Shown here: one piece after another, positions 6,492-12,740 of the stretch
Position numbering within the stretch: the stretch's first letter is position 1
Layout of the letters: every line of letters begins with the position of its first letter
DNA from: Gemmatimonadota bacterium
Lineage (GTDB): Bacteria; Gemmatimonadota; Gemmatimonadetes; Longimicrobiales; UBA6960
Assembly (NCBI GenBank): GCA_022564535.1
Contig: JADFLD010000014.1
Coordinates: 1 to 12,890, forward strand
Length of the DNA stretch: 12,890 nucleotides
Direction of reading: 5' to 3'
Notes under the pieces: generated by a model
Seen by the model: only the letters and a program-made list of their open reading frames with translations
Told to the model about the DNA's origin: nothing
Database searches by the model: none
Made by a program: the position numbers and the translations under genes

Positions 6492-7574
6492 ATGGAGAGG
6501 CAGGAGCCGACGCGAGCGCCCTCCGACGCCGAACTCAGTGATCTTGGGTTCACGTTTCATTTGCCGGAGATCGAAGATGTTGACGTGTTTGTCGTGGATG
6601 ACGACCCCACATCGCTAACCCTGATGAAGGCGTTCCTGGAACGCATCGGACATCCGGTCAAAGTCTTCTCCGATCCGCTCGAGGCGTTGGATGCGATCCG
6701 CTCGAACCCGCCCAAGATATTGGTCACGGACCTGGTCATGCCGAAGATGACCGGCTTCGAGCTCGCGGAAGCAGCGCGCGCGGTCGACCCAGACCTGGGC
6801 GTGATTCTGGTCACCGCTTACGGTGATTCCAGCACCGCCGCCTCGGCTCTCAGCCACGGGCTCTCGAGCTTCCTGACGAAGCCGGTCGAACGGGACACGT
6901 TGACCAGGGTGGTGCAGCGTGCCTTTCTCAGGAGAGCCGCGGACGACCACCACCGGGCGATGGTGAAGTGGATGTACGATGCGTTGACTCGCAACGCTGA
7001 CGATATCAGGGTAGTCACGCTTGGAACGCTCGCCTCGCTGATCAATGCGGTCGACGCCCGGAGCCCGCACTTTCGCGGGCATAGCCAGGCCGTAGCGATG
7101 CAATCGGCGGCGATCGCCCATGTGCTCGGGCTCCCAGACGATGAAATCGAAGCCGTCCGGACGGCAGCCCTGCTCCATGACATTGGGATGATCGGTGTGC
7201 CCGATGCGGTCGTCGAGAAGCCCGACGCCCTCTCACCCGAGGAACTTGAGTTGATCAGGGCTCATTGTGAAGAGGGCGCCGCGATCATCGAGCCGATGAA
7301 GCACCTCGGATCGTCCATACAGTACGTGCTCGAGCATCACGAGCGATGGGATGGATCGGGGTATCCGCACGGGAAGAAAGGTGATGAGATTTCGCTCGGG
7401 GGACAGATCGTCGGCATAGCGGAGGCGTGGACCGGAATCGTAGAGAGTCGTGCGTATCGTGAGGGACGGTCACGAGAGGAGGGGTTCGAGATCTTGCTCG
7501 CCCACAAGGGTGAGTGGTTCACAGAGGCGCTGACCACGGCCCTCATCGAAACCGACGTGGGGGTGATGGGATAA
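6492..7574 (+). CDS. Response regulator with HD-GYP-type output domain, altered active site
   Basis: The 360-residue protein has an N-terminal receiver (about residues 31-145) with acidic cluster D36-D38, phosphoacceptor D80 (in LVTDLVMPKMTG), T108 and K130, all intact. An HD-GYP domain follows (about 180-335). HD-GYP domains hydrolyse cyclic di-GMP. Seen here are H197, the HD pair H229-D230, H258, H282-H283 in HHERWDGSGYP (282-292), and G-Y-P itself. Two key places differ from the family pattern: HDIGK is HDIGM (M233 for Lys), and the metal-binding Asp of the late 'IAD' motif is Glu (IAEAW, E311). Activity may be reduced, altered or lost. A partner histidine kinase is not in the window. A predicted promoter lies at 6314-6342. 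The last residues (about 336-360) are a short family-atypical tail. Confidence 0.9.
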   Translation: MERQEPTRAPSDAELSDLGFTFHLPEIEDVDVFVVDDDPTSLTLMKAFLERIGHPVKVFSDPLEALDAIRSNPPKILVTDLVMPKMTGFELAEAARAVDPDLGVILVTAYGDSSTAASALSHGLSSFLTKPVERDTLTRVVQRAFLRRAADDHHRAMVKWMYDALTRNADDIRVVTLGTLASLINAVDARSPHFRGHSQAVAMQSAAIAHVLGLPDDEIEAVRTAALLHDIGMIGVPDAVVEKPDALSPEELELIRAHCEEGAAIIEPMKHLGSSIQYVLEHHERWDGSGYPHGKKGDEISLGGQIVGIAEAWTGIVESRAYREGRSREEGFEILLAHKGEWFTEALTTALIETDVGVMG

Positions 7575-7586
7575 GAATGCACGACG

Positions 7587-7607
7587 CGGTCGAGGGCATC
7601 GCGACCG
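7587..7607 (+). terminator. Weak hairpin after the response-regulator gene
   Basis: CGGTCG (7587-7592) and CGACCG (7602-7607) can form a 6-bp stem with a 9-base loop, 12 bases after the stop codon. No T-run follows, so at best it is a non-canonical transcript end. Confidence 0.2.
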
Positions 7608-7676
7608 AAGCGAACAAACAGCGTGAATCCGTCGGCGGGGGAGAAGCGTCGGGCTAGGGTCGTGTTCGAGCCGTGG

Positions 7677-7699
7677 GGCGGTCGCGTGTCAACGCCGCC
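7677..7699 (-). terminator. GC-rich hairpin after the exported HxxH protein gene
   Basis: GGCG (7677-7680) plus GCGT (7684-7687) pair with ACGC (7692-7695) plus CGCC (7696-7699), around a GTCA loop with a 3-base bulge on one side. It begins about 10 bases after the stop of the leftward gene and also faces the end of the rightward response-regulator gene. No T-tract is present in either direction, so it may be a factor-dependent or stabilising end structure. Confidence 0.25.
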
Positions 7700-7708
7700 T
7701 CGCCCGGT

Positions 7709-8368
7709 TCAATCGCCCATACCTTCAGCGCGCTTCATGAGGCCCATGTGCTGGGTCGCTTGTGCGAGACCTCCCTCGCCCTCTTGCCAACCCGTGCGGC
7801 CGTCGCCGTTCTCGTCCGTGCCGGAGACGATTGCGTTCGTCAGCTCGATCAACTCCTCGACCATCGCCGCTGCCGCGTCGGCATCCGTGGCTTCCTGGAT
7901 CTGCCGAGCCAAAGCGATGACCGCATCGGCTCGAGTGATGACGTTGCCCGTTGCGGTTGCGATATGGTTTGCGTGTGCCTTGACGTTGTCAGACGCGCCA
8001 TCGGAGCCAGCAGCGAGCTCGATATGGCGGACGACACCTTCGGCAGCGGCCTTCACGCCGAAACCGAGGCCCGGGCCGTTCTCGACCTCCGTCGGGTCCA
8101 TGGCATTGATGACATGGCCGATGTGCCGCTTCATGCCGTCGAGGTTGCTGGGGTCCCTACCAGCGAAGCCAGCGTGTTGAGCCGCGATCTCCGCTTCGGC
8201 GACCGCTGTGGGGAGGAGTCCTTGACCCTCGGGCGTGCTCCGAAATCCGTCTGCGACGTGCCCCATGTGCGTATGTGCGGGGCCCGCTTGGCCGTGGACG
8301 GCAGGGGTGCCGAGCAGTCCGACGATTCCAAGACCGAAGGCTGCACGGACGAGTGTGCTCGTGCGCAT
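7709..8368 (-). CDS. Exported protein with three HxxH motifs and an EF-hand-like loop, unknown function
   Basis: I do not recognise a named family for this 219-residue protein. It has a clear Sec signal peptide (hydrophobic core about 8-20, likely cleavage near residues 25-28), so it is periplasmic or secreted. The mature part is rich in Ala and His and mostly helical. Histidines fall in HTHMGH (32-37), RHIGH (81-85) and AHANH (131-135), giving three HxxH motifs, with further His at 65, 115 and 207. The loop DENGDGRTGWQE (185-196) fits the calcium-binding pattern DxNxDGxxxxxE. Binding of transition metal or haem by the histidines, and of calcium by the loop, is inferred. AGGAGG lies six bases before the ATG, and a good promoter lies at 8404-8432. 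It stands alone between convergent and divergent neighbours. Confidence 0.75.
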   Translation of the reverse strand: MRTSTLVRAAFGLGIVGLLGTPAVHGQAGPAHTHMGHVADGFRSTPEGQGLLPTAVAEAEIAAQHAGFAGRDPSNLDGMKRHIGHVINAMDPTEVENGPGLGFGVKAAAEGVVRHIELAAGSDGASDNVKAHANHIATATGNVITRADAVIALARQIQEATDADAAAAMVEELIELTNAIVSGTDENGDGRTGWQEGEGGLAQATQHMGLMKRAEGMGD

Positions 8369-8403
8369 TTAATGCCTCCTGGGCAGTGCGTGGACTCTGT
8401 CTC

Positions 8404-8432
8404 GTTATAGGGCAGGGCCGGCGATCGGGCAA
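8404..8432 (-). promoter_or_regulatory. Predicted sigma70-type promoter of the exported HxxH protein
   Basis: On the minus strand, TTGCCC (8432-8427, 4 of 6 to the -35 consensus) and TATAAC (8409-8404, 5 of 6 to the -10) are separated by exactly 17 bases. It points at the gene starting at 8368, and a start site about 7 bases beyond the -10 would leave a leader of roughly 30 bases including the AGGAGG site. Confidence 0.6.
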
Positions 8433-8547
8433 GAGACCTCGGCGCTTCCTAGCGGAGTGGCTGAAAGAGCCGAACCGTATTGGACAGTGGCGTGCGCGCC
8501 TTCCTCTGGGAGCATAGAGTAGGGAACTCTTTGCATCGAGGTCACAC

Positions 8548-8604
8548 ATGAGTTTCGTCCGGATGAGATCGCGGGGAAGGCCGACTTCGGATGTGAACCC
8601 ATGA
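8548..8604 (+). CDS. Predicted 18-residue leader peptide coupled to hspQ
   Basis: A short frame starts at ATG 8548 with GAGGT five bases upstream, encodes 18 residues (MSFVRMRSRGRPTSDVNP) and ends in TGA at 8602-8604. That stop overlaps the first ATG of hspQ (8601) in an ATGA junction. hspQ itself has no visible Shine-Dalgarno sequence, so this short frame would deliver ribosomes to it. The peptide is basic, without runs of one amino acid that would suggest an attenuator. It is a prediction from start, site and junction only. Confidence 0.35.
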   Translation: MSFVRMRSRGRPTSDVNP

Positions 8605-8918
8605 TCATGATGCCAGATGCCCGTCTCTCGGTTGGAGACGTGGTACGGCATAAGCTGTTCGAGTACCGAGGTGTGGTCGTCGATGTCGATACGTACTTTC
8701 AGGGAACCCAGGAGTGGTACGAAGCCGTTGCTCGTTCGAGGCCACCGAAGCACTGTCCTTGGTATCACGTGTTGCCGCACCAAGCCCAGCATCAAACGTA
8801 CGTAGCCGAGCGCAACCTCGAACCAGACGACAGCGGCCTGCCGATTCAACATCACCTCATCGACCGTTACTTCGTGGACTTCGTCGATGGTCGGTACGTC
8901 AGCGATTCTCGGACCTAG
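8601..8918 (+). CDS. hspQ: Heat shock protein HspQ (YccV-like, hemimethylated-DNA-binding domain family)
   Basis: The 105-residue product matches HspQ throughout: VGDVVRHKLFEYRGVVVDVD (11-30), FQGTQEWYEAVARSRPPKHC (33-52), PWYHVL (53-58), TYVAERNLEPDD (66-77) and a C-terminal F-DGRY block (93-99). HspQ is a heat-inducible cytoplasmic protein known in Escherichia coli as a Lon protease specificity factor and for binding hemimethylated DNA in vitro; the role here is by homology. Three Met codons at 8601, 8607 and 8610 are possible starts and none has a clear ribosome binding site. The 8601 ATG forms an ATGA overlap with a predicted leader peptide, which may drive its translation. I saw no convincing heat-shock sigma factor promoter upstream. 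The two-HTH gene starts 31 bp downstream. Confidence 0.92.
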   Translation: MIMMPDARLSVGDVVRHKLFEYRGVVVDVDTYFQGTQEWYEAVARSRPPKHCPWYHVLPHQAQHQTYVAERNLEPDDSGLPIQHHLIDRYFVDFVDGRYVSDSRT

Positions 8919-8949
8919 CTCGATCATTCGGTGACATTAGATTCGAGTC

Positions 8950-9378
8950 ATGCCAAAGCCCAAGGATACGCTTGTCGTCAAATGGCGGGGACTCGCGGAA
9001 GAGGGGTACCTGTACGCTGAGATCGCGCGTATGCACCCTGAGTTTTCTGTGGACCAGGTTCGCCACTACTGTCTCGGAAACGCGGGTCGTAGCTTGCCTG
9101 GCCCGATCCAGCGGGTCGATCGCTGGTACGGGTCGAGCGTGTGGTTCCGAGGCGAGAACTCGCCGCATGCGCTGCTGACCACCGGGCAGGTTCAGCGAGT
9201 CTTGGACGACTGGGACGAGAAGGCCGACGGCTGGAAAACGCCTGGAGCTGACTGGGCGAGCAAGCTGGGTGTGTCACCGAGCACGATCTACATGTTGCGC
9301 CGAGGGAAGACGTGGAAGCACCTCGAGCATCCGAACCAGGGGCGCAAGCCGAAGAGGAGCCGGAAGCGTTCGCGCTAA
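8950..9378 (+). CDS. Two-HTH DNA-binding protein resembling the DNA-reading part of HNH homing endonucleases
   Basis: The 142-residue protein appears to have two helix-turn-helix units. The first is around residues 12-45 (EEGYLYAEIARMHPEFSVDQ within it). The second is around 75-124: LTTGQVQRVLDDW, then DWASKLGVSPSTIYMLRRGK (101-120) and TWKHL. The second block is the form often found at the ends of phage-type HNH endonucleases (G-x-N-x-x-A-x-LT...GVS-x-x-TI...RGKTWKH). No HNH nuclease motif is present. The tail (131-142) is almost all Lys, Arg and Ser and would bind nucleic acid. There is no ribosome binding site before the ATG; a TAGATT box six bases upstream would allow a leaderless transcript. 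It follows hspQ by 31 bp. A remnant or domesticated mobile-element regulator is one reading. Confidence 0.65.
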   Translation: MPKPKDTLVVKWRGLAEEGYLYAEIARMHPEFSVDQVRHYCLGNAGRSLPGPIQRVDRWYGSSVWFRGENSPHALLTTGQVQRVLDDWDEKADGWKTPGADWASKLGVSPSTIYMLRRGKTWKHLEHPNQGRKPKRSRKRSR

Positions 9379-9380
9379 CC

Positions 9381-9395
9381 CCCTACGTGGTAGGG
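9381..9395 (+). terminator. Short hairpin right after the two-HTH gene
   Basis: CCCTAC and GTAGGG form a perfect 6-bp stem around GTG, starting three bases after the stop codon at 9378. No T-run follows. It may mark the transcript end or protect it. The rest of the 130-bp gap before the peroxiredoxin gene shows no promoter I can defend. Confidence 0.3.
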
Positions 9396-9508
9396 CATGT
9401 CCGCTTGCGCGCGACTCGCCTCGCCTCGGAAGTTCCTCGAATGGACCGCAGTGTAACTCGCTACGACAGAGCATAGAAAAGCCCTACTAACGTACCCGGG
9501 GAGGACCC

Positions 9509-10174
9509 ATGTCACTTCGCATCAACGATACAGCTCCCGACTTCACCGCCGAGACCACACAAGGAACGATCGACTTCCATGATTGGATCGGTGACGGTTG
9601 GGCGATTCTCTTTTCCCACCCCAAGGACTTCACCCCGGTATGCACCACGGAGCTGAGCGCTGTGGCGGCACTGCAGGGTGACTTCGCTGCCCGAAACTGC
9701 AAGGTCATCGGAATCAGCGTTGACGGCGTAGGCTCCCACGAGGCGTGGTCGAAGGACATCGAGTCATGGCAGGGTCACGCGGTGAACTACCCGCTTATCG
9801 GGGATCCGACGCTCGCCATCGTCCAAGCATACGACATGCTGCCGGCCGATTCCGGTGATACGTCGGAGGGCCGCACGCCGGCGGACAACGCCACCGCCCG
9901 CTCCGTGTTCGTCATCGGACCCGACAAGAAGATCAAGGCGACGCTGACGTACCCGATGAGCACCGGCCGCAATTTTACCGAGATCCTGCGGCTGTTGGAC
10001 TCGTGCCAACTGACCGCCGAGAAGCAGCTCGCCACGCCTGCGAACTGGGAGCAGGGGGACGACGTGATCATTTCTCCTGCGGTCTCCGACGAGGAGGCCA
10101 AGGAGCGGTTCCCAGATGGTTGGAAACAGCCACTGCCCTACATCCGACTGGTTCCACAACCCAGCGACGACTAG
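9509..10174 (+). CDS. Peroxiredoxin, Prx6 (1-Cys) subfamily
   Basis: The 221-residue product matches Prx6-type peroxiredoxins in length and sequence. The active-site motif is HPKDFTPVCTTEL (37-49), with peroxidatic C45, T42 and P38 in place, and the catalytic Arg is R131 (in TARSVFVIGPDKKIK). The extended C-terminal region (about 170-221), ending in LPYIRLVPQP, is typical of the subfamily. The enzyme reduces hydrogen peroxide and alkyl or lipid hydroperoxides in the cytoplasm. Other cysteines (C64 and C166) are not at the usual resolving position, so it probably works as a 1-Cys enzyme. The ATG follows GGGGAGG at 9498-9504. The first YbjQ gene begins 85 bp downstream, so co-transcription is possible but not shown. 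Confidence 0.93.
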   Translation: MSLRINDTAPDFTAETTQGTIDFHDWIGDGWAILFSHPKDFTPVCTTELSAVAALQGDFAARNCKVIGISVDGVGSHEAWSKDIESWQGHAVNYPLIGDPTLAIVQAYDMLPADSGDTSEGRTPADNATARSVFVIGPDKKIKATLTYPMSTGRNFTEILRLLDSCQLTAEKQLATPANWEQGDDVIISPAVSDEEAKERFPDGWKQPLPYIRLVPQPSDD

Positions 10175-10250
10175 CCGGTTCTGCCGTCGATGTCCGATCC
10201 TGGCACCAGTCCCTACGTTGATCCAAGCCGTTCGTACGCGCTCGCATCGT

Positions 10251-10255
10251 GGAGG
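10251..10255 (+). promoter_or_regulatory. Ribosome binding site fixing the start at 10260
   Basis: GGAGG four bases before the ATG at 10260. It decides against an upstream in-frame start at 10116, which would overlap the peroxiredoxin gene. Confidence 0.65.
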
Positions 10256-10259
10256 AAGC

Positions 10260-10574
10260 ATGCTCATCAGCAACACCCAGTCCATTCCTGGCAAGGAGAT
10301 CACCGAGTTCTATGGAGTCGTATCGGGAAGTACGGTCCGGGCCAAACACATCGGTCGGGACATAATGGCGAGTCTGAAGAACATCGTGGGTGGTGAGCTC
10401 AAGGGGTACACGGAACTGCTGGAAGAATCTCGTCAGGAAGCGTTGCGCCGGATGCTGACCCAAGCGGAGGACATGGGCGCGAACGCGGTGGTCAACGTTC
10501 GTTTCGCGACCAGCAGTGTCGCCCAAGGGGCAGCCGAGTTGTTTGCATACGGCACCGCTGTCACAGTGGCCTAG
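10260..10574 (+). CDS. YbjQ-family (UPF0145, heavy-metal-binding-domain-like) protein, soluble form
   Basis: The 104-residue product is a full-length YbjQ/UPF0145 protein: FYGVVSGSTVRAKHIGRDIM (17-36), LKNIVGGELKGYTELLEESR (39-58), EALRRMLTQAEDMGANAVVN (60-79) and the closing FAYGTAVTVA (95-104). Family members form small oligomeric rings. They are labelled heavy-metal-binding-like because of fold similarity, but the true function is not established. It has no signal or membrane segment, so it is cytoplasmic. A GGAGG site fixes the start. The second YbjQ gene begins two bases after its stop codon, so the two are surely co-transcribed. Confidence 0.88.
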   Translation: MLISNTQSIPGKEITEFYGVVSGSTVRAKHIGRDIMASLKNIVGGELKGYTELLEESRQEALRRMLTQAEDMGANAVVNVRFATSSVAQGAAELFAYGTAVTVA

Positions 10575-10576
10575 CG

Positions 10577-11038
10577 ATGGAATTCCTATCCGTGGGGGTG
10601 TCGCTCGCGACGCTCGTCGTGGCGTACATCACCGGTACCACGCTTGAGCGCCGACACCTCCTCAGCATCGTTGCCCGGGAAGAGGTCAGGGACGGCATGA
10701 TCGTGATCACCTACGAGGACATTCCCTCGGATTGGGTGGTCGAGGAAGCTGGCCTGGTGATCGGCAACGTGGTCGTCTCAATCGACTACTTCAAGCGATT
10801 CTCTGCCCGACTCAAGAGTATCGTGGGAGGCAGACTTGGGGCTTACGAGCCGATGATGGAGAGAGGCCGCCGCGAAGCGATCCTTCGCATGAAGGCGCAA
10901 GCCGCCGAGAGGGGCTACCAGCACGTGATCAACGTCCGGCTCGAAACCGCTTGTCTCGCCGGCGGGGGCAGGAACGGAAAGAGTACGGCTGGAATCGAAG
11001 TGATGGCATACGGAACCGCGCTCAAGCTCGCCTCCTGA
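10577..11038 (+). CDS. Membrane-anchored YbjQ-family protein
   Basis: This 153-residue protein is a paralogue of the preceding gene with an added N-terminal membrane helix (about residues 4-23, SVGVSLATLVVAYITG within it), then a short charged linker. The YbjQ domain spans about 56-153: GLVIGNVVVSIDYFKRF (59-75), LKSIVGGRLGAYEPMMERGR (79-98), EAILRMKAQAAERGYQHVIN (100-119), and the family-typical ending MAYGTALKL. The canonical GANAVV turn is changed to GYQHVI (113-118), and a 10-residue Gly/Lys-rich loop (about 128-138) is inserted before the last strand. No ribosome binding site is visible in the two-base gap, so it probably relies on coupling to the upstream gene. Anchoring would place a YbjQ domain at the inner-membrane surface, but topology cannot be fixed by eye. 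Confidence 0.8.
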   Translation: MEFLSVGVSLATLVVAYITGTTLERRHLLSIVAREEVRDGMIVITYEDIPSDWVVEEAGLVIGNVVVSIDYFKRFSARLKSIVGGRLGAYEPMMERGRREAILRMKAQAAERGYQHVINVRLETACLAGGGRNGKSTAGIEVMAYGTALKLAS

Positions 11039-11094
11039 AGGTCGGGACCCCGATCAGGGGACGGAGAATTGGCTTCACTGGCTGGAGACGAACG

Positions 11095-12117
11095 ATGAGC
11101 GAACATCTGAGCCGCGAGATCCACCTCAAGAGTCGCCCCGTGGGGCTACCTGAGGAGTCGAACTTCGAGCTGGTCGAGGTAACGGTCGGAGCGCCGGAGG
11201 AGGGCGAGCTCGTCGTCCGGAACCTCTACATGTCCGTCGATCCGTATATGCGAGGCCGCATGATCGATCGGAAGAGCTACGTGCCTCCGTTCCGGATCGG
11301 GGCGGTACTCGACGGAGGGGCGGTCGGAGAGGTCGTGGAGTCGAGGAACGACGGCTTCCCGGTCGGCACCCACGTCGTGAGCATGAACGGGTGGCGGGAG
11401 TACTTCCTTTCAGGTGATGCTGGGCTGCGGAAGGTGGATGCGAGTCTGGCGCCGCTGTCCGCGTATCTGGGTGTGCTGGGAATGCCGGGTCTCACCGCCT
11501 ACATAGGCCTCACCGACATCGGAAAGCCGGAGCCGGGCGAGACCGTGTTCGTGTCGGGGGCCGCCGGGGCGGTCGGATCTGTCGCGTGCCAGATCGCCAA
11601 AGCGAGAGGGTGTCGCGTGGTGGGAACCGCCGGCTCACAGGAGAAGGTCGACTGGCTGCGGGACGAGTTGGGCGTCGATGTGGCGTTGAACTACAAGACC
11701 GTCGAGAATCTCCGTACGGCGCTTCTCGAAGCGTGTCCGGACGGGATCGATGTCTACTTCGACAACGTGGGAGGAGAGCATCTGCAAGCCGCGTTGTGGG
11801 GCATGAACGAACGCGGCAGAATCATCGCCTGCGGTAGCATATCGACGTACAACGCGCCCGAGCCACCCCCCGGGCCCAACAACCTCTTCCAGATCGTGAC
11901 CAAGAGGCTCCTCTTTCAGGGCTTCATCGTGTCCGACCATCCCGACCGGTCGGCGGCGTTTGCGAAGGAGATGGGGGCGTGGCTTGCGGACGGCAAAGTC
12001 GTGTGGCGTGAAACCGTTCACGAAGGAATCGAGCGTGCGCCTCAGGCGTTCCTCGGTCTCTTCACCGGCGAGAACATGGGAAAAATGGTCGTGCGCTTGG
12101 CGCCTCGCGATCCATGA
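11095..12117 (+). CDS. NADP-dependent oxidoreductase, zinc-independent MDR family (CurA/PTGR1-like)
   Basis: The 340-residue product matches the medium-chain dehydrogenase branch of prostaglandin reductase, leukotriene B4 dehydrogenase and CurA. Seen are NLYMSVDPYMRGRM (43-56), GMPGLTAYIGL (129-139), the nucleotide-binding SGAAGAVGS (154-162), NYKT (199-202), DVYFDNVGGEHL (219-230) and ERGRIIACGSIS (239-250). No structural or catalytic zinc-binding Cys set is visible, as expected for this branch. Such enzymes reduce alpha,beta-unsaturated carbonyls or quinones with NADPH in the cytoplasm. GGAG lies eight bases before the ATG at 11095; the frame is open upstream to 10732 but overlaps the YbjQ gene and is not used. 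Its TGA overlaps the ATG of the next gene (ATGA at 12114-12117). Confidence 0.92.
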   Translation: MSEHLSREIHLKSRPVGLPEESNFELVEVTVGAPEEGELVVRNLYMSVDPYMRGRMIDRKSYVPPFRIGAVLDGGAVGEVVESRNDGFPVGTHVVSMNGWREYFLSGDAGLRKVDASLAPLSAYLGVLGMPGLTAYIGLTDIGKPEPGETVFVSGAAGAVGSVACQIAKARGCRVVGTAGSQEKVDWLRDELGVDVALNYKTVENLRTALLEACPDGIDVYFDNVGGEHLQAALWGMNERGRIIACGSISTYNAPEPPPGPNNLFQIVTKRLLFQGFIVSDHPDRSAAFAKEMGAWLADGKVVWRETVHEGIERAPQAFLGLFTGENMGKMVVRLAPRDP

Positions 12118-12740
12118 CGATGGACTTCAAACGGTCGGCATGCACGGGCCTGATCGTCACCGCTGCCATGGCGGCGTCGGTGCAGGCTCAGACGCCCCCG
12201 ACGTTCATCGTCGAGAGTCCGACCATGCAGACCGGCGTGATGATGCCTCGCGACTACAGCCCGGACGGGCGAAACGTGTCGCCGCCTCTGGTGTGGCGAG
12301 GTCTGCCCGAAGGGACCCGACAGTTGGCGGTGCTCTGCCAGGATCATGGCGCGGGCCGCCCCCCACCGTGGGTGCATTGGATCATCTATAACATCCCCGC
12401 AAGCGCGGCCGGATTGCCGGAAGGCATCCCGTTCGACCCCGCCGAGCCCTTACCCGATGAACTCGCCGGCGCGACGCAGGGAAACAACGGTTGGGGTCTG
12501 CCCATGTACCGTGGGCCTGCACCCCCCGGGACGTCGGTCCACCACTATCATTTCGCCGTATTCGCGCTCGATGCGGAACTCGATCTCGAGCCGGGGCTTA
12601 CGCGGGACGAGTTGCTCGAGGCGATCGAAGGTCACGTCATCGGGCTGGGAAGCATGGTGCCGTTGTACCGCCGACAGCCCTCCACCGGCGGCGATCCGTT
12701 TCCCTCGATGAAGCAGGAGGACGCTGATGGCCGATCCTGA
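12114..12740 (+). CDS. Exported YbhB/YbcL-type PEBP (Raf-kinase-inhibitor-like) protein
   Basis: The 208-residue product has a signal peptide (hydrophobic core about 11-21, likely cut after VQA at 23-25) followed by a PEBP domain. Visible family marks are SPDGRNVSPPLVW (49-61), PWVHWIIYNIPA (85-96), GNNGWGLPMYRGPAPP (123-138) and HHYHFAVFALDAEL (143-156). PEBP proteins bind phosphate-bearing ligands in a small surface pocket; the role of the exported bacterial type is unclear. The pocket segment usually written DPDAP reads QDHGAG here (76-81), so the binding site may differ. The start overlaps the previous stop in an ATGA junction; a second ATG two codons later is possible. Coupling to a cytoplasmic reductase is unexpected for an exported protein. 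Its last 14 bases overlap the next gene. Confidence 0.92.
   Translation: MTMDFKRSACTGLIVTAAMAASVQAQTPPTFIVESPTMQTGVMMPRDYSPDGRNVSPPLVWRGLPEGTRQLAVLCQDHGAGRPPPWVHWIIYNIPASAAGLPEGIPFDPAEPLPDELAGATQGNNGWGLPMYRGPAPPGTSVHHYHFAVFALDAELDLEPGLTRDELLEAIEGHVIGLGSMVPLYRRQPSTGGDPFPSMKQEDADGRS

Noticed and set aside
7673..8410. Rightward frame of 245 codons opposite the exported HxxH gene
   Set aside because: It is the complement shadow of a gene with a signal peptide, strong ribosome binding site and promoter. Its own product has no recognisable pattern.
8448..8482. Resemblance to a tRNA-Ser D-arm (GGAGTGGCTGAAAGAGCC)
   Set aside because: No acceptor stem, anticodon arm or T-arm can be built around it.
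10116..10259. N-terminal extension of the first YbjQ protein
   Set aside because: It overlaps the peroxiredoxin gene and has no ribosome binding site. The GGAGG-preceded ATG at 10260 gives exactly the family's usual length.
10732..11094. N-terminal extension of the oxidoreductase
   Set aside because: It overlaps the second YbjQ gene in another frame and is Arg-rich noise. The ATG at 11095 has GGAG upstream and begins the known domain.
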